NCBI RefSeq assembly: GCF_030409315.1
Contig: NZ_JAUFPS010000014.1
Coordinates: 62,001 to 126,000, forward strand
Source: Mucilaginibacter flavus
Lineage (GTDB): Bacteria; Bacteroidota; Bacteroidia; Sphingobacteriales; Sphingobacteriaceae
Reading direction: 5' to 3'
Length of the DNA: 64,000 nucleotides
Under the pieces are notes generated by a model that saw only the letters and a program-made list of their open reading frames with translations, was not told the origin of the DNA and did no database searches. Each line of letters opens with the position of its first letter. The first letter of the stretch is position 1. The position numbers and the translations under genes are program-made. Positions 17,617 through 26,730 of this stretch are shown here, piece after piece.

Positions 17617-18785
17617 TATTTTGACACATTGGACGTACCACCAAAGTTTGCCGATAGCGTAAACCGTAAAGTATTAGCAAGCGGACTATTTTGCTGACTG
17701 GCAGCCAGGTACGAGAAATCGAAATTAAAAACATCGTATTTAACACCAAACCCAAGGGTTATGTAACGCCTGTCGCTGGTGCTGGGGTTTTCATAGTGAT
17801 AACCCGCCCTTAGCGCAAACTGGTTATTATACCAATATTCGGCCCCTGGTGAAAAGCTATACTCTTTCAACTCGCCGCTAAAACCGCCCGGCGCATCACC
17901 GAATGACTGGAAAATGCCAGATGGCACGGATACATCGTCATTTTTACCGCTGATGATAACACCGTTTGCATCCCTTACAGGTGGTGAAGGTGTTAATTGT
18001 TTATTGATATCAAAAGCGACGGTAAATACATTTACATCGTCCAGTTTCCAGGTATTGGCAACGCCAAACTTTAAATTGGTAGGTATAAAATATTTAGGCC
18101 CGTTATCATTATAGCTAATTTTTGTACCAATGTTAGATATATTAACCCCAAAGGCAAATGAATTGTCATCGCCATAAGTGTTTTTATAAAACATAGATGC
18201 ATCTGCCGCGAACGCGTTTCCGGCTTTACCCGATTGACTTGAGCCCGGTGTAGCGAACGAGATACTGGAGATACTGGAATGGATATATCTACCGGTTAAG
18301 CCCAAAGAAAAGTTATCACCAAACTTACGTGCAAAGGTAATATCAAAAGAAAACTCGCTGGGGGTGTAGGTTCCCTGGCTGTTTGATTGATCGTCATTTA
18401 ACTGCAACGATCCATAGTTAAAGTATCTTAATGATGCGCCGAGGGTATTGCGCTCATCTAACTTATGGGCATAACTGAGGTATGAAAGACTGATATCGGG
18501 CACCAAATGCCTTAACCAGGGGCTGTATGAAAGTGATACCGCGTCATTGCTTTCCAAAAAAGCAAGTTTTGAAGGGTTCCAGAAACTGGCATTTACATCT
18601 GGCGACAAAGCCACGCCGGCTTCGCCCATCGCTCCGGAGCGCGAATCGGGTGTAATGTTTAAAAAAGGCACCTCCACGCGTGATCCTCTGAATGTGCTTC
18701 CATCGGTGCTTGTTTGAGCAATAGCAACAAATGGCGATAAATACAACGAAAGAAATGCGATATTCCGAAAGGTAAAAATCTTCAT
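17616..18785 (-). CDS. porV: Type IX secretion outer-membrane protein PorV
   Basis: Outer-membrane beta-barrel of the FadL type that shuttles type IX substrates from the translocon to the sortase PorU and the attachment complex. The signal peptide ends in FVAIAQ. The PorV hallmark follows: VPFLNITPDSRSGAMGEAGVALSPDVNASFWNPSKLAF. Alternating strands run to LRFTLSANFGG at the C-terminus. I start at the ATG 18785, because the longer frame to 18794 begins with TTG and adds nothing typical. 389 aa is normal. Flavobacterium has porV, porU and gldJ together. Here gldJ is divergently next to porV and porU is absent from the window. Confidence 0.9.
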   Translation of the reverse strand: MKIFTFRNIAFLSLYLSPFVAIAQTSTDGSTFRGSRVEVPFLNITPDSRSGAMGEAGVALSPDVNASFWNPSKLAFLESNDAVSLSYSPWLRHLVPDISLSYLSYAHKLDERNTLGASLRYFNYGSLQLNDDQSNSQGTYTPSEFSFDITFARKFGDNFSLGLTGRYIHSSISSISFATPGSSQSGKAGNAFAADASMFYKNTYGDDNSFAFGVNISNIGTKISYNDNGPKYFIPTNLKFGVANTWKLDDVNVFTVAFDINKQLTPSPPVRDANGVIISGKNDDVSVPSGIFQSFGDAPGGFSGELKEYSFSPGAEYWYNNQFALRAGYHYENPSTSDRRYITLGFGVKYDVFNFDFSYLAASQQNSPLANTLRFTLSANFGGTSNVSK

Positions 18786-19024
18786 TGGGTGCAATTTAGC
18801 TTTATTATTTCAAATGATAAATATACGGCTGTAATTTGATCCGGTTTTTAAACGATCATTTTATTGATAACTTATCAAATAAAACTTTTTTTCGCAACCA
18901 ATTTTAGTGCTATTGCGTTAAACCGACTGATAATGGTTTGATTTATTTAGAAGAATGAGCGAGGTGAATTAGCTTTATATCCATTTTTTTCTAAATTTAC
19001 GTCGCTTAATATAATTGTAAAATT

Positions 19025-20707
19025 ATGAAAATACTTTTTACTAAAACTGCTTTAGTGTTTGTGGCCGCGGCCGCTTTGGTAAGCAGCTGCAGTAAACCGC
19101 CGCAATCTGCAAAGACCGGTTTAGTTTATAACAACAAAAGTAACGGTGGTTATGAACGTTACAGGCAAACCCACCCTGCACCCGGCCCGGGCTTAGTGCC
19201 TATTGAGGGTGGTACCTTTGTTTTGGGTGGCAGCGCAGATCAGGATGTTACTTTTGATTACAACAACGTACGCCGCAGGGTTTCTGTTCCTTCATTTTAC
19301 ATGGATGAAACGGAAGTTGCCAACCAGGACTGGCTGGATTACCTGCACTGGATAAGCGTTACCTTTCCACAGGATCGTGAATTATATTACAACGCGTTGC
19401 CAGATACACTGGTTTGGCGTAAACCATTATCATACAATGACCCTTATGTTGACAACTACTTACGCCACCCGGCGTTCCAGGATTATCCTGTTGTAGGTGT
19501 TTCATGGGATCAGGCTCAGGATTACTGCCAATGGCGTACCGACCGTACCAACGAAAACATTTTGCGTGAAACCGGCCGTTTAGTTACCTGGAAAGACCAG
19601 AGCGCTAAAGGTAAAAAAGGCGCTGCCCCGGCAAGTGGTACAACATCTGAGCCTTTCAATACCGATATTTATTTGAACGGCCAAATTAAAGGCCAGGGTA
19701 TTGATGGTAAAAAAATGATACCTAACATCAGCCCTAACGCTGTTGCAGGCACCGGCAAAAACAAAAACCCGGTGAGGCCTGTGCGTATGGAAGATGGTAT
19801 ATTGAAACAAGCCTACCGCCTGCCTTCAGAAGCTGAGTGGGAATACGCCGCTTTGGCACTTGCCGGCAATACCGAATTTGAAAACATCAACGATGGCAAA
19901 ATGTATGCATGGAACGGTATGGGTGTACGTTCGTCAAAAAGCAAAACCCGTGGTTTAATATTAGCCAACTTTAAACGTGGTGCCGGTGACAACGCCGGTG
20001 TTGGTGGCTACCTGAATGACAAGGCCGATATTACAGCTCCGGTACGTTCATACCCGCCAAATGATTTTGGTTTGTTCAACATGTCGGGCAACGTGAACGA
20101 GTGGGTGCAGGATACTTACCGCCAAACTTCATTTGAAGAAACAGAAGATTTCAACCCTTTCCGTGGTAACCAGTATACCAACAAACGTTTAGCCGATCCA
20201 AGCAAAGGTTTGATAGCTAAAGATAAATATGGTAAGCCTATTAAAGATCCGGCTAAGTCAAACAAAAAGATGAAATACTCTGATTACCTGGCTGTACAGT
20301 TAGGTCAGCAGCCTAATTCTGTAAATAGCGCCACGCCTAATGGAGCAACCGGCAATGCAGGTGCGGCTCCGTCAAACGGAACTACCCAGGCTACTGTATC
20401 AACCTTGGTAAAAGACTCAGGTAAAAAATATGATCCGGATTTCAGGGGCGAAAAAGATACTGTAAGCACAGTTCTTTATGGCACCACCACGTTGGTTAAT
20501 GACCATTCAAAGGTTTATAAAGGTGGCTCATGGAACGATCTGGCCTATTGGATGAATCCTGCCACACGTCGTTTTATGGACGAGGATGAGTCAAGCGCCG
20601 AGATAGGTTTCCGCTGCGCAATGACACTTGTTGGAGCACCAGAAATTTACCCTAACGGTAAACCACACTACCCGATTAAAAAGCCAAAACCTTTTAAAGC
20701 TAAATAA
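19025..20707 (+). CDS. gldJ: Gliding/T9SS lipoprotein GldJ (SUMF1/FGE-sulfatase fold)
   Basis: Lipoprotein (lipobox VSSC, Cys22) with a formylglycine-generating-enzyme-like domain, associated with the type IX motor ring. The order TGLVYNNKSNGGYERY, GPGLVPIEGGTFVLGG, FYMDETEVANQDWLDYL, NYLRHPAFQDYPVVGVSWDQAQDYCQWRTDRTNE, RLPSEAEWEYAA, NMSGNVNEWVQDTY and IGFRCAMTLVG matches GldJ better than the related GldK, as does the length (560). A Gly/Asn/Thr-rich linker lies near residues 430-455. A TAAATTTA element at about 18993 may be its promoter. A hairpin follows. GldK is the main alternative name. Confidence 0.82.
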   Translation: MKILFTKTALVFVAAAALVSSCSKPPQSAKTGLVYNNKSNGGYERYRQTHPAPGPGLVPIEGGTFVLGGSADQDVTFDYNNVRRRVSVPSFYMDETEVANQDWLDYLHWISVTFPQDRELYYNALPDTLVWRKPLSYNDPYVDNYLRHPAFQDYPVVGVSWDQAQDYCQWRTDRTNENILRETGRLVTWKDQSAKGKKGAAPASGTTSEPFNTDIYLNGQIKGQGIDGKKMIPNISPNAVAGTGKNKNPVRPVRMEDGILKQAYRLPSEAEWEYAALALAGNTEFENINDGKMYAWNGMGVRSSKSKTRGLILANFKRGAGDNAGVGGYLNDKADITAPVRSYPPNDFGLFNMSGNVNEWVQDTYRQTSFEETEDFNPFRGNQYTNKRLADPSKGLIAKDKYGKPIKDPAKSNKKMKYSDYLAVQLGQQPNSVNSATPNGATGNAGAAPSNGTTQATVSTLVKDSGKKYDPDFRGEKDTVSTVLYGTTTLVNDHSKVYKGGSWNDLAYWMNPATRRFMDEDESSAEIGFRCAMTLVGAPEIYPNGKPHYPIKKPKPFKAK

Positions 20708-20728
20708 GCAGCTAAGTACATTTAAATA

Positions 20729-20760
20729 CAAAGGCCGTTCAGTAATATGAATGGCCTTTG
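20729..20760 (+). terminator. Hairpin after gldJ
   Basis: CAAAGGCCgTTCA pairs with TGAAtGGCCTTTG. The following T-run is weak (TTGCGTTT). Confidence 0.65.
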
Positions 20761-20849
20761 TTGCGTTTAAAACCAAGCTATGATAATGCCGAGTAAACCA
20801 AAATGCCCCCTATTATCATAGATTGGAGGGAGATGTCGTCATAAATAGT

Positions 20850-20960
20850 TGAAAAAAACAAAGAGGGCTGTCAGTCTTCGACAGGCTACCCATGCCCCTT
20901 TTTTTCTTGATGCTGTCATTTTCACTTTCGCAGGCCTCGGATTTTATTACTCAGCATAAC
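20850..20960. repeat. Dispersed repeat, internally deleted inverted copy of 7001-7155
   Basis: Matches the reverse complement of 7001-7155 from AAACAAAGAGGG through CAGTCTTCGACAGGCTACCCATG to GGATTTTATTACTCAGCATAAC. About 44 bases present in the 7-kb copy (one palindrome arm plus loop) are absent here. Confidence 0.75.
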
Positions 20961-20993
20961 GTATTCGTTTTAGACTAATGTGGTGGGTTTGAA

Positions 20994-21178
20994 CACTGGC
21001 GACTACTCATCCGAGCTTAACTCCGCTGGTTAGCGGATGGCCGACCCTCTCTCCGGCTAAAGCTGCAAAAAGGGTAAAAACATTCCTTTTTATTTCCCCG
21101 CCCCTCTATGCGACGCAGTCGGAGAAAGAGGAAGAACAAGCGTAGCGATGTTCGGGGTGAGTCGTCTGCGCCATTCGA
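20994..21178. repeat. Palindromic intergenic insert
   Basis: Imperfect long palindrome: GGCGACTACTCATCCGAG at the left, CGGGGTGAGTCGTCTGCGCC at the right, and C/T-rich against G/A-rich inner parts (CCCTCTCTCCGGC and GGAGAAAGAGGAAG). It lies between the two direct copies of a GTCATTTTCACTTTC...-type sequence at 20915-20958 and 21184-21226. No open frame of note. The gap 20761-21432 as a whole is repeat DNA. Confidence 0.5.
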
Positions 21179-21183
21179 TATAC

Positions 21184-21226
21184 GTCATTTCCACTTTCAC
21201 AGGCCTTTGATTTTACAACTCAACAT
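21184..21226. repeat. Fragment of the 7001-7155 / 20850-20960 repeat
   Basis: GTCATTTCCACTTTCACAGG, then TTGATTTTACAACTCAACAT, is a direct copy of 20915-20958 and an inverted copy of 7001-7055. Confidence 0.65.
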
Positions 21227-21382
21227 GGATTCATTTTTTAATTTGTCATATGAACCTGTTCCGTTAAGAACAAACTCGTTATAGGTAGGTTAAATTGCAG
21301 GCATCGCCTTGCGACAGCGGTGAGCAACGTATTTAAAAAACATTCACTGGTGCAGCAACTATACCTTCGCACATAAAATAAA

Positions 21383-21413
21383 AAAGCCCGGTAACTTTAC
21401 ATCACCGGGCTTT
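21383..21413 (-). terminator. Intrinsic terminator of the susCD transcript
   Basis: On the minus strand AAAGCCCGGT and ACCGGGCTTT enclose 11 bases and are followed by TTTTATTTTATG. It lies 20 bases after the susD stop. Confidence 0.88.
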
Positions 21414-21432
21414 AATTTATATAACAGTTTTT

Positions 21433-22839
21433 TTAGTAACCTGCATTTTGTATTAAGTTTGAGTTTGCGTCCATCTCGCGTTTAGGGATCGGAAAAATAA
21501 GTTTCGGTGAGTTCCATACAAATGTATCCACCGCGTTGCCATCTCCATCAATAGAATGTGTGCTCTCCTGGTAACGCTTTAAATCGGCCAGGCGTTGCCC
21601 TTCAAACGGTAGCTCTACACGGCGCTCCTTCTTAACTGCCGCTAACAACTCTGCACCGGTAATAGCTGTAGTGTTAGCTAATTTAGCCCTGTTCCTGATC
21701 ACGTTAATATCAGCCGCGGCACCTATCAAATCAGCCCCCCCCTTCAAAATTCTGGCTTCAGCCCTAATCAGGTAAATTTCGGCTAAACGGATGGTTATAA
21801 CATTACCAAAGGTGTTGTTAAACTTAGAGGTAAAAACATCATAGAACTCATTTTTACGGTCGTCGCCATCTTCATACCGTGCAAGGTGCTGATCAAAAAT
21901 GATGGTTTCGCCACGACCTGCAAAATCCGAACTTGCGTAAACTTCATTTAGAGCATTAAAGCCCGACTGCGCCGATATCTGTATTGCAAATATATCTTCG
22001 GTACTATTAAATACATGCGTAGCCTGTGTTGGATGCTGAAACTCACTTCCAAAAGAACTCACCAGGCTATAAGCGCCAGATTCAATAATTTTTGAGGCTT
22101 CTGTTTCTGCCAGGGCATAGTTTTGCTGGGTAAGATAAATTCTTGCAAGCACTGCCGACGCCGCAAAAGAATCGGCATATGGTGTACGTGCAGAAGGATC
22201 GGCGTCGTTAGTTAAGTTTGCTTCAGCAACTTTTAAATCGGCAATAGCCTGCGCATAAATTTCGGCAACTGTGTTACGCTTCACTTTCTGTATACCAGCG
22301 ATGGTTGTAGTTGGCGTTAAAACCAACGGAACGGCCAGATTGGTAGTAGGTGTGCCATCATTCCAGGCCTTGCCAAATGCTCGGGCTAGGTCAAAGTAGG
22401 TCATGCCTCTTAAAAATTTGGCTTCGCCTTCTACGCGGGCCTTATCGGCCGCCACAACAAGGTTTAAATTGGCCAAAACGGTGTTACAAACACCTATGGT
22501 ATTGAAACCACTATCCCAAACACCTTCAACAAATGCATTATCAACTGTAATTTTTTTATTGTCGAGCTCGGTATAGTCAGAGAAAGTACCCTGGTATTGA
22601 AAATCACCATCATCTGCCAAAAAATCTGTAGTTGATTGCAACCTACCGCCATATAATCCTCTTAATCCGGCGGCAGTATATGCGCCAATCAAAACGCCCT
22701 CCACATCTTTCGATGTTTTTAACGCCAGGTTTGATTCAACAGAGTTTTGGGGTTTTATATCCAGTTGCTTTTGGCAACCGGTATTATATAACATTACTAA
22801 TGTGCTTAATGTTATAATTGAATATTTTATTTTTTTCAT
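21433..22839 (-). CDS. SusD/RagB-family nutrient-binding lipoprotein
   Basis: Surface lipoprotein (Cys22 after LYNTG) that caps a SusC channel and binds its ligand. Family features: early KTSKDVEGVLIGAY, the TPR-type helices AEAKFLRGMTYFDLARAFG and AYADSFAAS-like region, VTIRLAEIYLIRAEARILKGG, AAADINVIRNRA, and the C-terminal KERRVELPFEGQRLADLKRY followed by FPIPKREMDANSNLIQNAGY. 468 aa, typical. It is expressed after susC with a 16-base gap and ends at a good terminator. The ligand is unknown; no hydrolase, sigma/anti-sigma pair or sensor adjoins it. Confidence 0.93.
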   Translation of the reverse strand: MKKIKYSIITLSTLVMLYNTGCQKQLDIKPQNSVESNLALKTSKDVEGVLIGAYTAAGLRGLYGGRLQSTTDFLADDGDFQYQGTFSDYTELDNKKITVDNAFVEGVWDSGFNTIGVCNTVLANLNLVVAADKARVEGEAKFLRGMTYFDLARAFGKAWNDGTPTTNLAVPLVLTPTTTIAGIQKVKRNTVAEIYAQAIADLKVAEANLTNDADPSARTPYADSFAASAVLARIYLTQQNYALAETEASKIIESGAYSLVSSFGSEFQHPTQATHVFNSTEDIFAIQISAQSGFNALNEVYASSDFAGRGETIIFDQHLARYEDGDDRKNEFYDVFTSKFNNTFGNVITIRLAEIYLIRAEARILKGGADLIGAAADINVIRNRAKLANTTAITGAELLAAVKKERRVELPFEGQRLADLKRYQESTHSIDGDGNAVDTFVWNSPKLIFPIPKREMDANSNLIQNAGY

Positions 22840-22855
22840 CTTTCTTCAGCTTAAA

Positions 22856-25800
22856 TTAAAATCCCACGTTAATACCAAAAGTTATTGTTTTAGCCTGCGG
22901 AACAGCGTAAAAATCATAGTTTTGGGTAATGTTGCCAGAAAACGCGTCGGAGTTCACCTCCGGATCGGCACCTTTATACTTTGTCCATGTAGCCAAATTT
23001 GTAGCCTGGGCATATACTCTTAAGCTATGTAGTTTAATTTTTTCAAGTACACTTTTAGGAAAGTTATAACCCAATACAATGTTTTTTAGGCGCAGGTATG
23101 ATCCATCGCTTAAATACCTTGAACTTGGCGATACACCGTTGCCACCAAATAATCTGGCCTCGGGCACATTAGTAATATCACCCGGTTTTTTCCATGAATT
23201 AAGCTGATCAATGGTTTGGTTATCCGCGCCATTATTAAAACCAACAGACATATACTGGCCACCACCATTATAAATTTTATCGCCATATACCTCTTGCAAT
23301 AAAAAGCTAAACTCAAATCCCTTATAGGCTACAGTGTTATTTAAGCCGGCATTAAATTTAGGGTTAGGATCGCCAACAACCACCTGGGTTGCAGCGTTGT
23401 AATCGTTGGTAGTTGTTCTATCGCGCTTACCGCCACCCAAATCTGTGTTTTTGTAGTAAAGGGCATCGCCATTTTTAGGATCGGCACCTGCAAACTCCGC
23501 TGTATAAAATATACCCAATGGTTGCCCCTCAACAGCGCGGTTAACACCATCGCCAGCTCCTTTAATTACCTGACCTTTTAAATCGGTAATTTTATTGCGG
23601 TTTATAGAAAAATTAAAGCTTGTGCTCCAGGTTACCCCGTTACCAACAATATTTTTTGAATCAATCTGCAATTCAAACCCTTTATTTTGAAGTTTACCCA
23701 GGTTTTGCGTTATGGTGGTAAAGCCCGATGTAGCCGGTACCTGTACATTTAACAGTAAATCTTTTGTTTTACGCAGATAAACATCAAACTGGCCAGTTAA
23801 CCTGCCATTAAAAAACCCTACGTCCAAACCTAAATCAGCAGTAGCAGATGTTTCCCATTTTAGATCGGGGTTAGCTAACTGCGTTGGCCTTGCACCAGCA
23901 ACACCGGCATAACCAAACTCAGAGAATAAGCCACGTGATGGAAAATTACCAATCTCGGAGTTACCTGTTAAACCATAGCTGGCCCTTAGCTTTAAATCAG
24001 AAACCAACTGCTGCTTTTTCATGAACTCTTCTTGTGATATAACCCAACCTACTGAAGCTGCCGGGAAAAAACCATAACGGTGATTGGTACCAAATCTTGA
24101 TGACCCATCTATACGTCCATTTAAGGTTAACAGATACTTGTCATCATATTTATAGTTTGCCCTTGCAAAATAAGACAGCAGCGAGTAAGCCGTAGAAGTT
24201 GATGACCCGGCAGTAATATTAGCCGAAGCGTTTAATTTTCTATAAGCATCGCTCGGAAACTGTTGCCCGCTAATTGAGTTTAAGTCATTTTGCTGACGCT
24301 GATACGTCATACCACCCACCGCGTTAATACTGCTTTTACCAATGTCTGTAATAAATTGTAAAAAGTTATTGGTGTTAAAGTTAACAGCTGTTACAGATGA
24401 ATTAAAGCCCGAACCATTTGGTGTACCCGAGTTACGTGACGTTAACGCACCAGTATAATTATCTTCGCTGGAATTTAATATATCCACGCCAACTTCAGAG
24501 CGGAAGCTTAACGACCTCAGTAATTTTACCTGGGCATAAACGTTTCCAAGATTCCTGTAATCGGTAGTATTAAAATACGAGTTTTGAGAGTTTAACAATG
24601 GGTTAAAATAAATAGGGAAGTTTGCGTTTGGCAAACCTGTTGTAAGATCAAGCGCGCCACTTGTTAAACCGGTACGCGGGTCTATAGTAGGTGTTATTGG
24701 AGAAAGCGCCACTATCTGTCCGGGTGTTGAAAACGCATCGTCATTATCTAAACGAAAATTTTTGGTACGCGATACACTTAAATTGGCTCCTACCTCTAAC
24801 CATTTATTAGCCTGGTTGCTTACGTTGGTTCTTAAACTATATTGGTTAAGCGCATTGCCAATTGTAAAAGCTTTTTGATTATTGTAGGTTCCAGATATAT
24901 AAAATTTAGTTTTATCGTTACCACCAGATAGTACCAGGTTGTAATTTTGAACCGGGGCATGCTGGGTTATTTGGTCCTGCCAATTTGTATTTACGGCATA
25001 CGTTTTATAGTTATCGCTACCTGCGGCATACCGCTTTAACCTGGCTTCAATTGAAGCGGTAGAGTACCCACCAGCAGTACCTGCTAATCTTAACAAAGTA
25101 ACATATTGCTGGGCGTCCAAAAACTGGCGCTCGCGGGTAGGCTTGCTAAAACCATAGTATTCGTTATAAGTTACTTTGGTATCGCCGGCCTTACCTTTTT
25201 TGGTAGTTATTAATACAACCCCGTTGGATGCCCTTGAACCATATATAGCCGCGGCAGATGCGTCTTTTAAGATGTCAATTGATTCGATATCATTCTGGTT
25301 TAAATCAACCAAAGGATTGGTTGACGCGCCATTGCTTGAAAAATCATCAACCGTAATTGGTAAACCATCAACCACATACAATGGCTGGTTACCTGCCGAT
25401 ACTGAAGAAGCACCACGGATACGAACCTGGATACCCTGCCCCAATTTACCATTCTGAGCCTGGATATAAACACCCGGCGTACGGCCTTGTATAGCCGATT
25501 CCAAACTTGGCACCGGAATATTTTCAATATCGGCGCCCTTAATTTTTGATACCGAACCTGTTAATGAAGCACGGCTTTGCGTACCGTAACCTACTACTAC
25601 TACCTCGGTAAGTTGCTTCGCATCTACCGATAAGCCTAAATTAATTACAAGCCTGTTAATAGCTACTTCTGCAGGGGTGTAGCCTAAAAAATTGAATACC
25701 AAAGTCTTTGCGGTTGCAGGTACCGAAAGACTGTATCCTCCGTTTAAGTCTGTTTGAGTACCAATGCCTGAAACTCCTTTCACGGTTACACTTACCCCAG

Positions 25801-25915
25801 GTAAGGGCGACCCATCTTTTTGATCTGTCACTTTACCTGTAATTACCCTGTTTTGTGCAAAAACAAAGGAAATGCAGGAAAATAACAACAAAATTGTTAG
25901 TAGATTTTTCTTCAT
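22856..25915 (-). CDS. SusC/RagA-family TonB-linked outer-membrane protein
   Basis: TonB-dependent outer-membrane importer of 1019 aa. The signal peptide is MKKNLLTILLLFSCISFVFAQ, followed by a carboxypeptidase-like domain (about 23-100: VITGKVTDQKDGSPLPGVSV). Near 105-115 the TonB-box-like EVVVVGYGTQ appears. The plug domain has PSLESAIQGRTPGVYI, then the SusC signature DASAAAIYGSRASNGVVLITTKKG. The barrel ends in AKTITFGINVGF. The gene leads the susCD operon. The 130-base upstream gap is very AT-rich, and I could not find a clear TAnnTTTG box. The TonB operon at 46-51 kb could supply the energy. Confidence 0.95.
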   Translation of the reverse strand: MKKNLLTILLLFSCISFVFAQNRVITGKVTDQKDGSPLPGVSVTVKGVSGIGTQTDLNGGYSLSVPATAKTLVFNFLGYTPAEVAINRLVINLGLSVDAKQLTEVVVVGYGTQSRASLTGSVSKIKGADIENIPVPSLESAIQGRTPGVYIQAQNGKLGQGIQVRIRGASSVSAGNQPLYVVDGLPITVDDFSSNGASTNPLVDLNQNDIESIDILKDASAAAIYGSRASNGVVLITTKKGKAGDTKVTYNEYYGFSKPTRERQFLDAQQYVTLLRLAGTAGGYSTASIEARLKRYAAGSDNYKTYAVNTNWQDQITQHAPVQNYNLVLSGGNDKTKFYISGTYNNQKAFTIGNALNQYSLRTNVSNQANKWLEVGANLSVSRTKNFRLDNDDAFSTPGQIVALSPITPTIDPRTGLTSGALDLTTGLPNANFPIYFNPLLNSQNSYFNTTDYRNLGNVYAQVKLLRSLSFRSEVGVDILNSSEDNYTGALTSRNSGTPNGSGFNSSVTAVNFNTNNFLQFITDIGKSSINAVGGMTYQRQQNDLNSISGQQFPSDAYRKLNASANITAGSSTSTAYSLLSYFARANYKYDDKYLLTLNGRIDGSSRFGTNHRYGFFPAASVGWVISQEEFMKKQQLVSDLKLRASYGLTGNSEIGNFPSRGLFSEFGYAGVAGARPTQLANPDLKWETSATADLGLDVGFFNGRLTGQFDVYLRKTKDLLLNVQVPATSGFTTITQNLGKLQNKGFELQIDSKNIVGNGVTWSTSFNFSINRNKITDLKGQVIKGAGDGVNRAVEGQPLGIFYTAEFAGADPKNGDALYYKNTDLGGGKRDRTTTNDYNAATQVVVGDPNPKFNAGLNNTVAYKGFEFSFLLQEVYGDKIYNGGGQYMSVGFNNGADNQTIDQLNSWKKPGDITNVPEARLFGGNGVSPSSRYLSDGSYLRLKNIVLGYNFPKSVLEKIKLHSLRVYAQATNLATWTKYKGADPEVNSDAFSGNITQNYDFYAVPQAKTITFGINVGF

Positions 25916-26045
25916 AAAGTTAAAATGTTAATTAAAAAAAGTAAGTTATTAACAAAAAGGCAATAAAACAATATGTTCAATAACGATATATTGCTTTTAT
26001 TATAAAATAAACACGAATATTATATTGCCTGGTAAAAAATTTTAC

Positions 26046-26543
26046 CTAAAATTCTATAAGTATCTGTCCTTTTTCAACTTTTTCGCCTGCCTTTATCTTT
26101 ATCTTTTTGATAACTACATCGGCGGGGGCTTTGATGATGTTTTCCATTTTCATGGCCTCTAACACAAAAAGATTATCGCCTTTTTTCACGTCCTGCCCTT
26201 CTATAGCAAACACTTTGAGCACCATACCCGGCATCGGGGCTTTTATTTCACTGATCCTGGTGTTATTTAAACTACTCAGGCCCAGTTTATCTAATAAAAC
26301 ATCAAATTGATCTTTGGCGGCAATGGTATAGGTGTTAGCGTTCACCTTAATTTCGGCAGTTTTATCGGCCCGGTTAAAAGATACTACGTCGAGGTTATAG
26401 GATTGGTTGCCTTCAATAATATGGTAAATGCCCGCGTTAATATGCCTGATATCAGCTTCTACTACAGTTTTATTAAGTAACAAATCATCGGCATTTCTTT
26501 CAACTTCAAAATTATAACTATCGTTTACTTTTAACTGGTACAT
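26046..26543 (-). CDS. Biotin/lipoyl-attachment domain protein (biotin carboxyl carrier)
   Basis: Carries biotin for an acyl-CoA or pyruvate-type carboxylase. The motif EAMKME has the biotinylated Lys132, 33 residues before the C-terminus, the usual spacing. It is preceded by APMPGMVLKVFAIEGQDVKKGD and followed by VEKGQILIEF. The first about 90 residues form a separate domain (YQLKVNDSYNFEVERNADD) often seen in Bacteroidota carriers. ATG 26543 is chosen over a far-upstream start at 26648, because the extra 35 residues are unlike the family. No carboxylase subunit is nearby, so it may serve a complex encoded elsewhere. Confidence 0.88.
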   Translation of the reverse strand: MYQLKVNDSYNFEVERNADDLLLNKTVVEADIRHINAGIYHIIEGNQSYNLDVVSFNRADKTAEIKVNANTYTIAAKDQFDVLLDKLGLSSLNNTRISEIKAPMPGMVLKVFAIEGQDVKKGDNLFVLEAMKMENIIKAPADVVIKKIKIKAGEKVEKGQILIEF

Positions 26544-26730
26544 AAATGTAATTCGTTTTAGGTGATGGTTCTTAAGCGAAATGAAAGCCGCGTAACGTGC
26601 TGTGAAATAGTATACTTTAAAGTTATTAATCTTTTGGGCAAAAAGCAAACCAATTACCCTGCAATCAATAATAAATCAGTCACTTATATTGTATACTTAA
26701 TTTATGAGAAAAGGTTACCGCAAACAGAAA

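Noticed and set aside
19025-20707. GldK/PorK rather than GldJ
   Set aside because: Length and the NYLRHPAFQDYPVVGVSW and YCQWRTDRTNE segments fit GldJ better; GldK remains possible.
20994-21178. tRNA or structured RNA gene
   Set aside because: No cloverleaf or T-loop consensus; sequence is explained by an imperfect palindrome.
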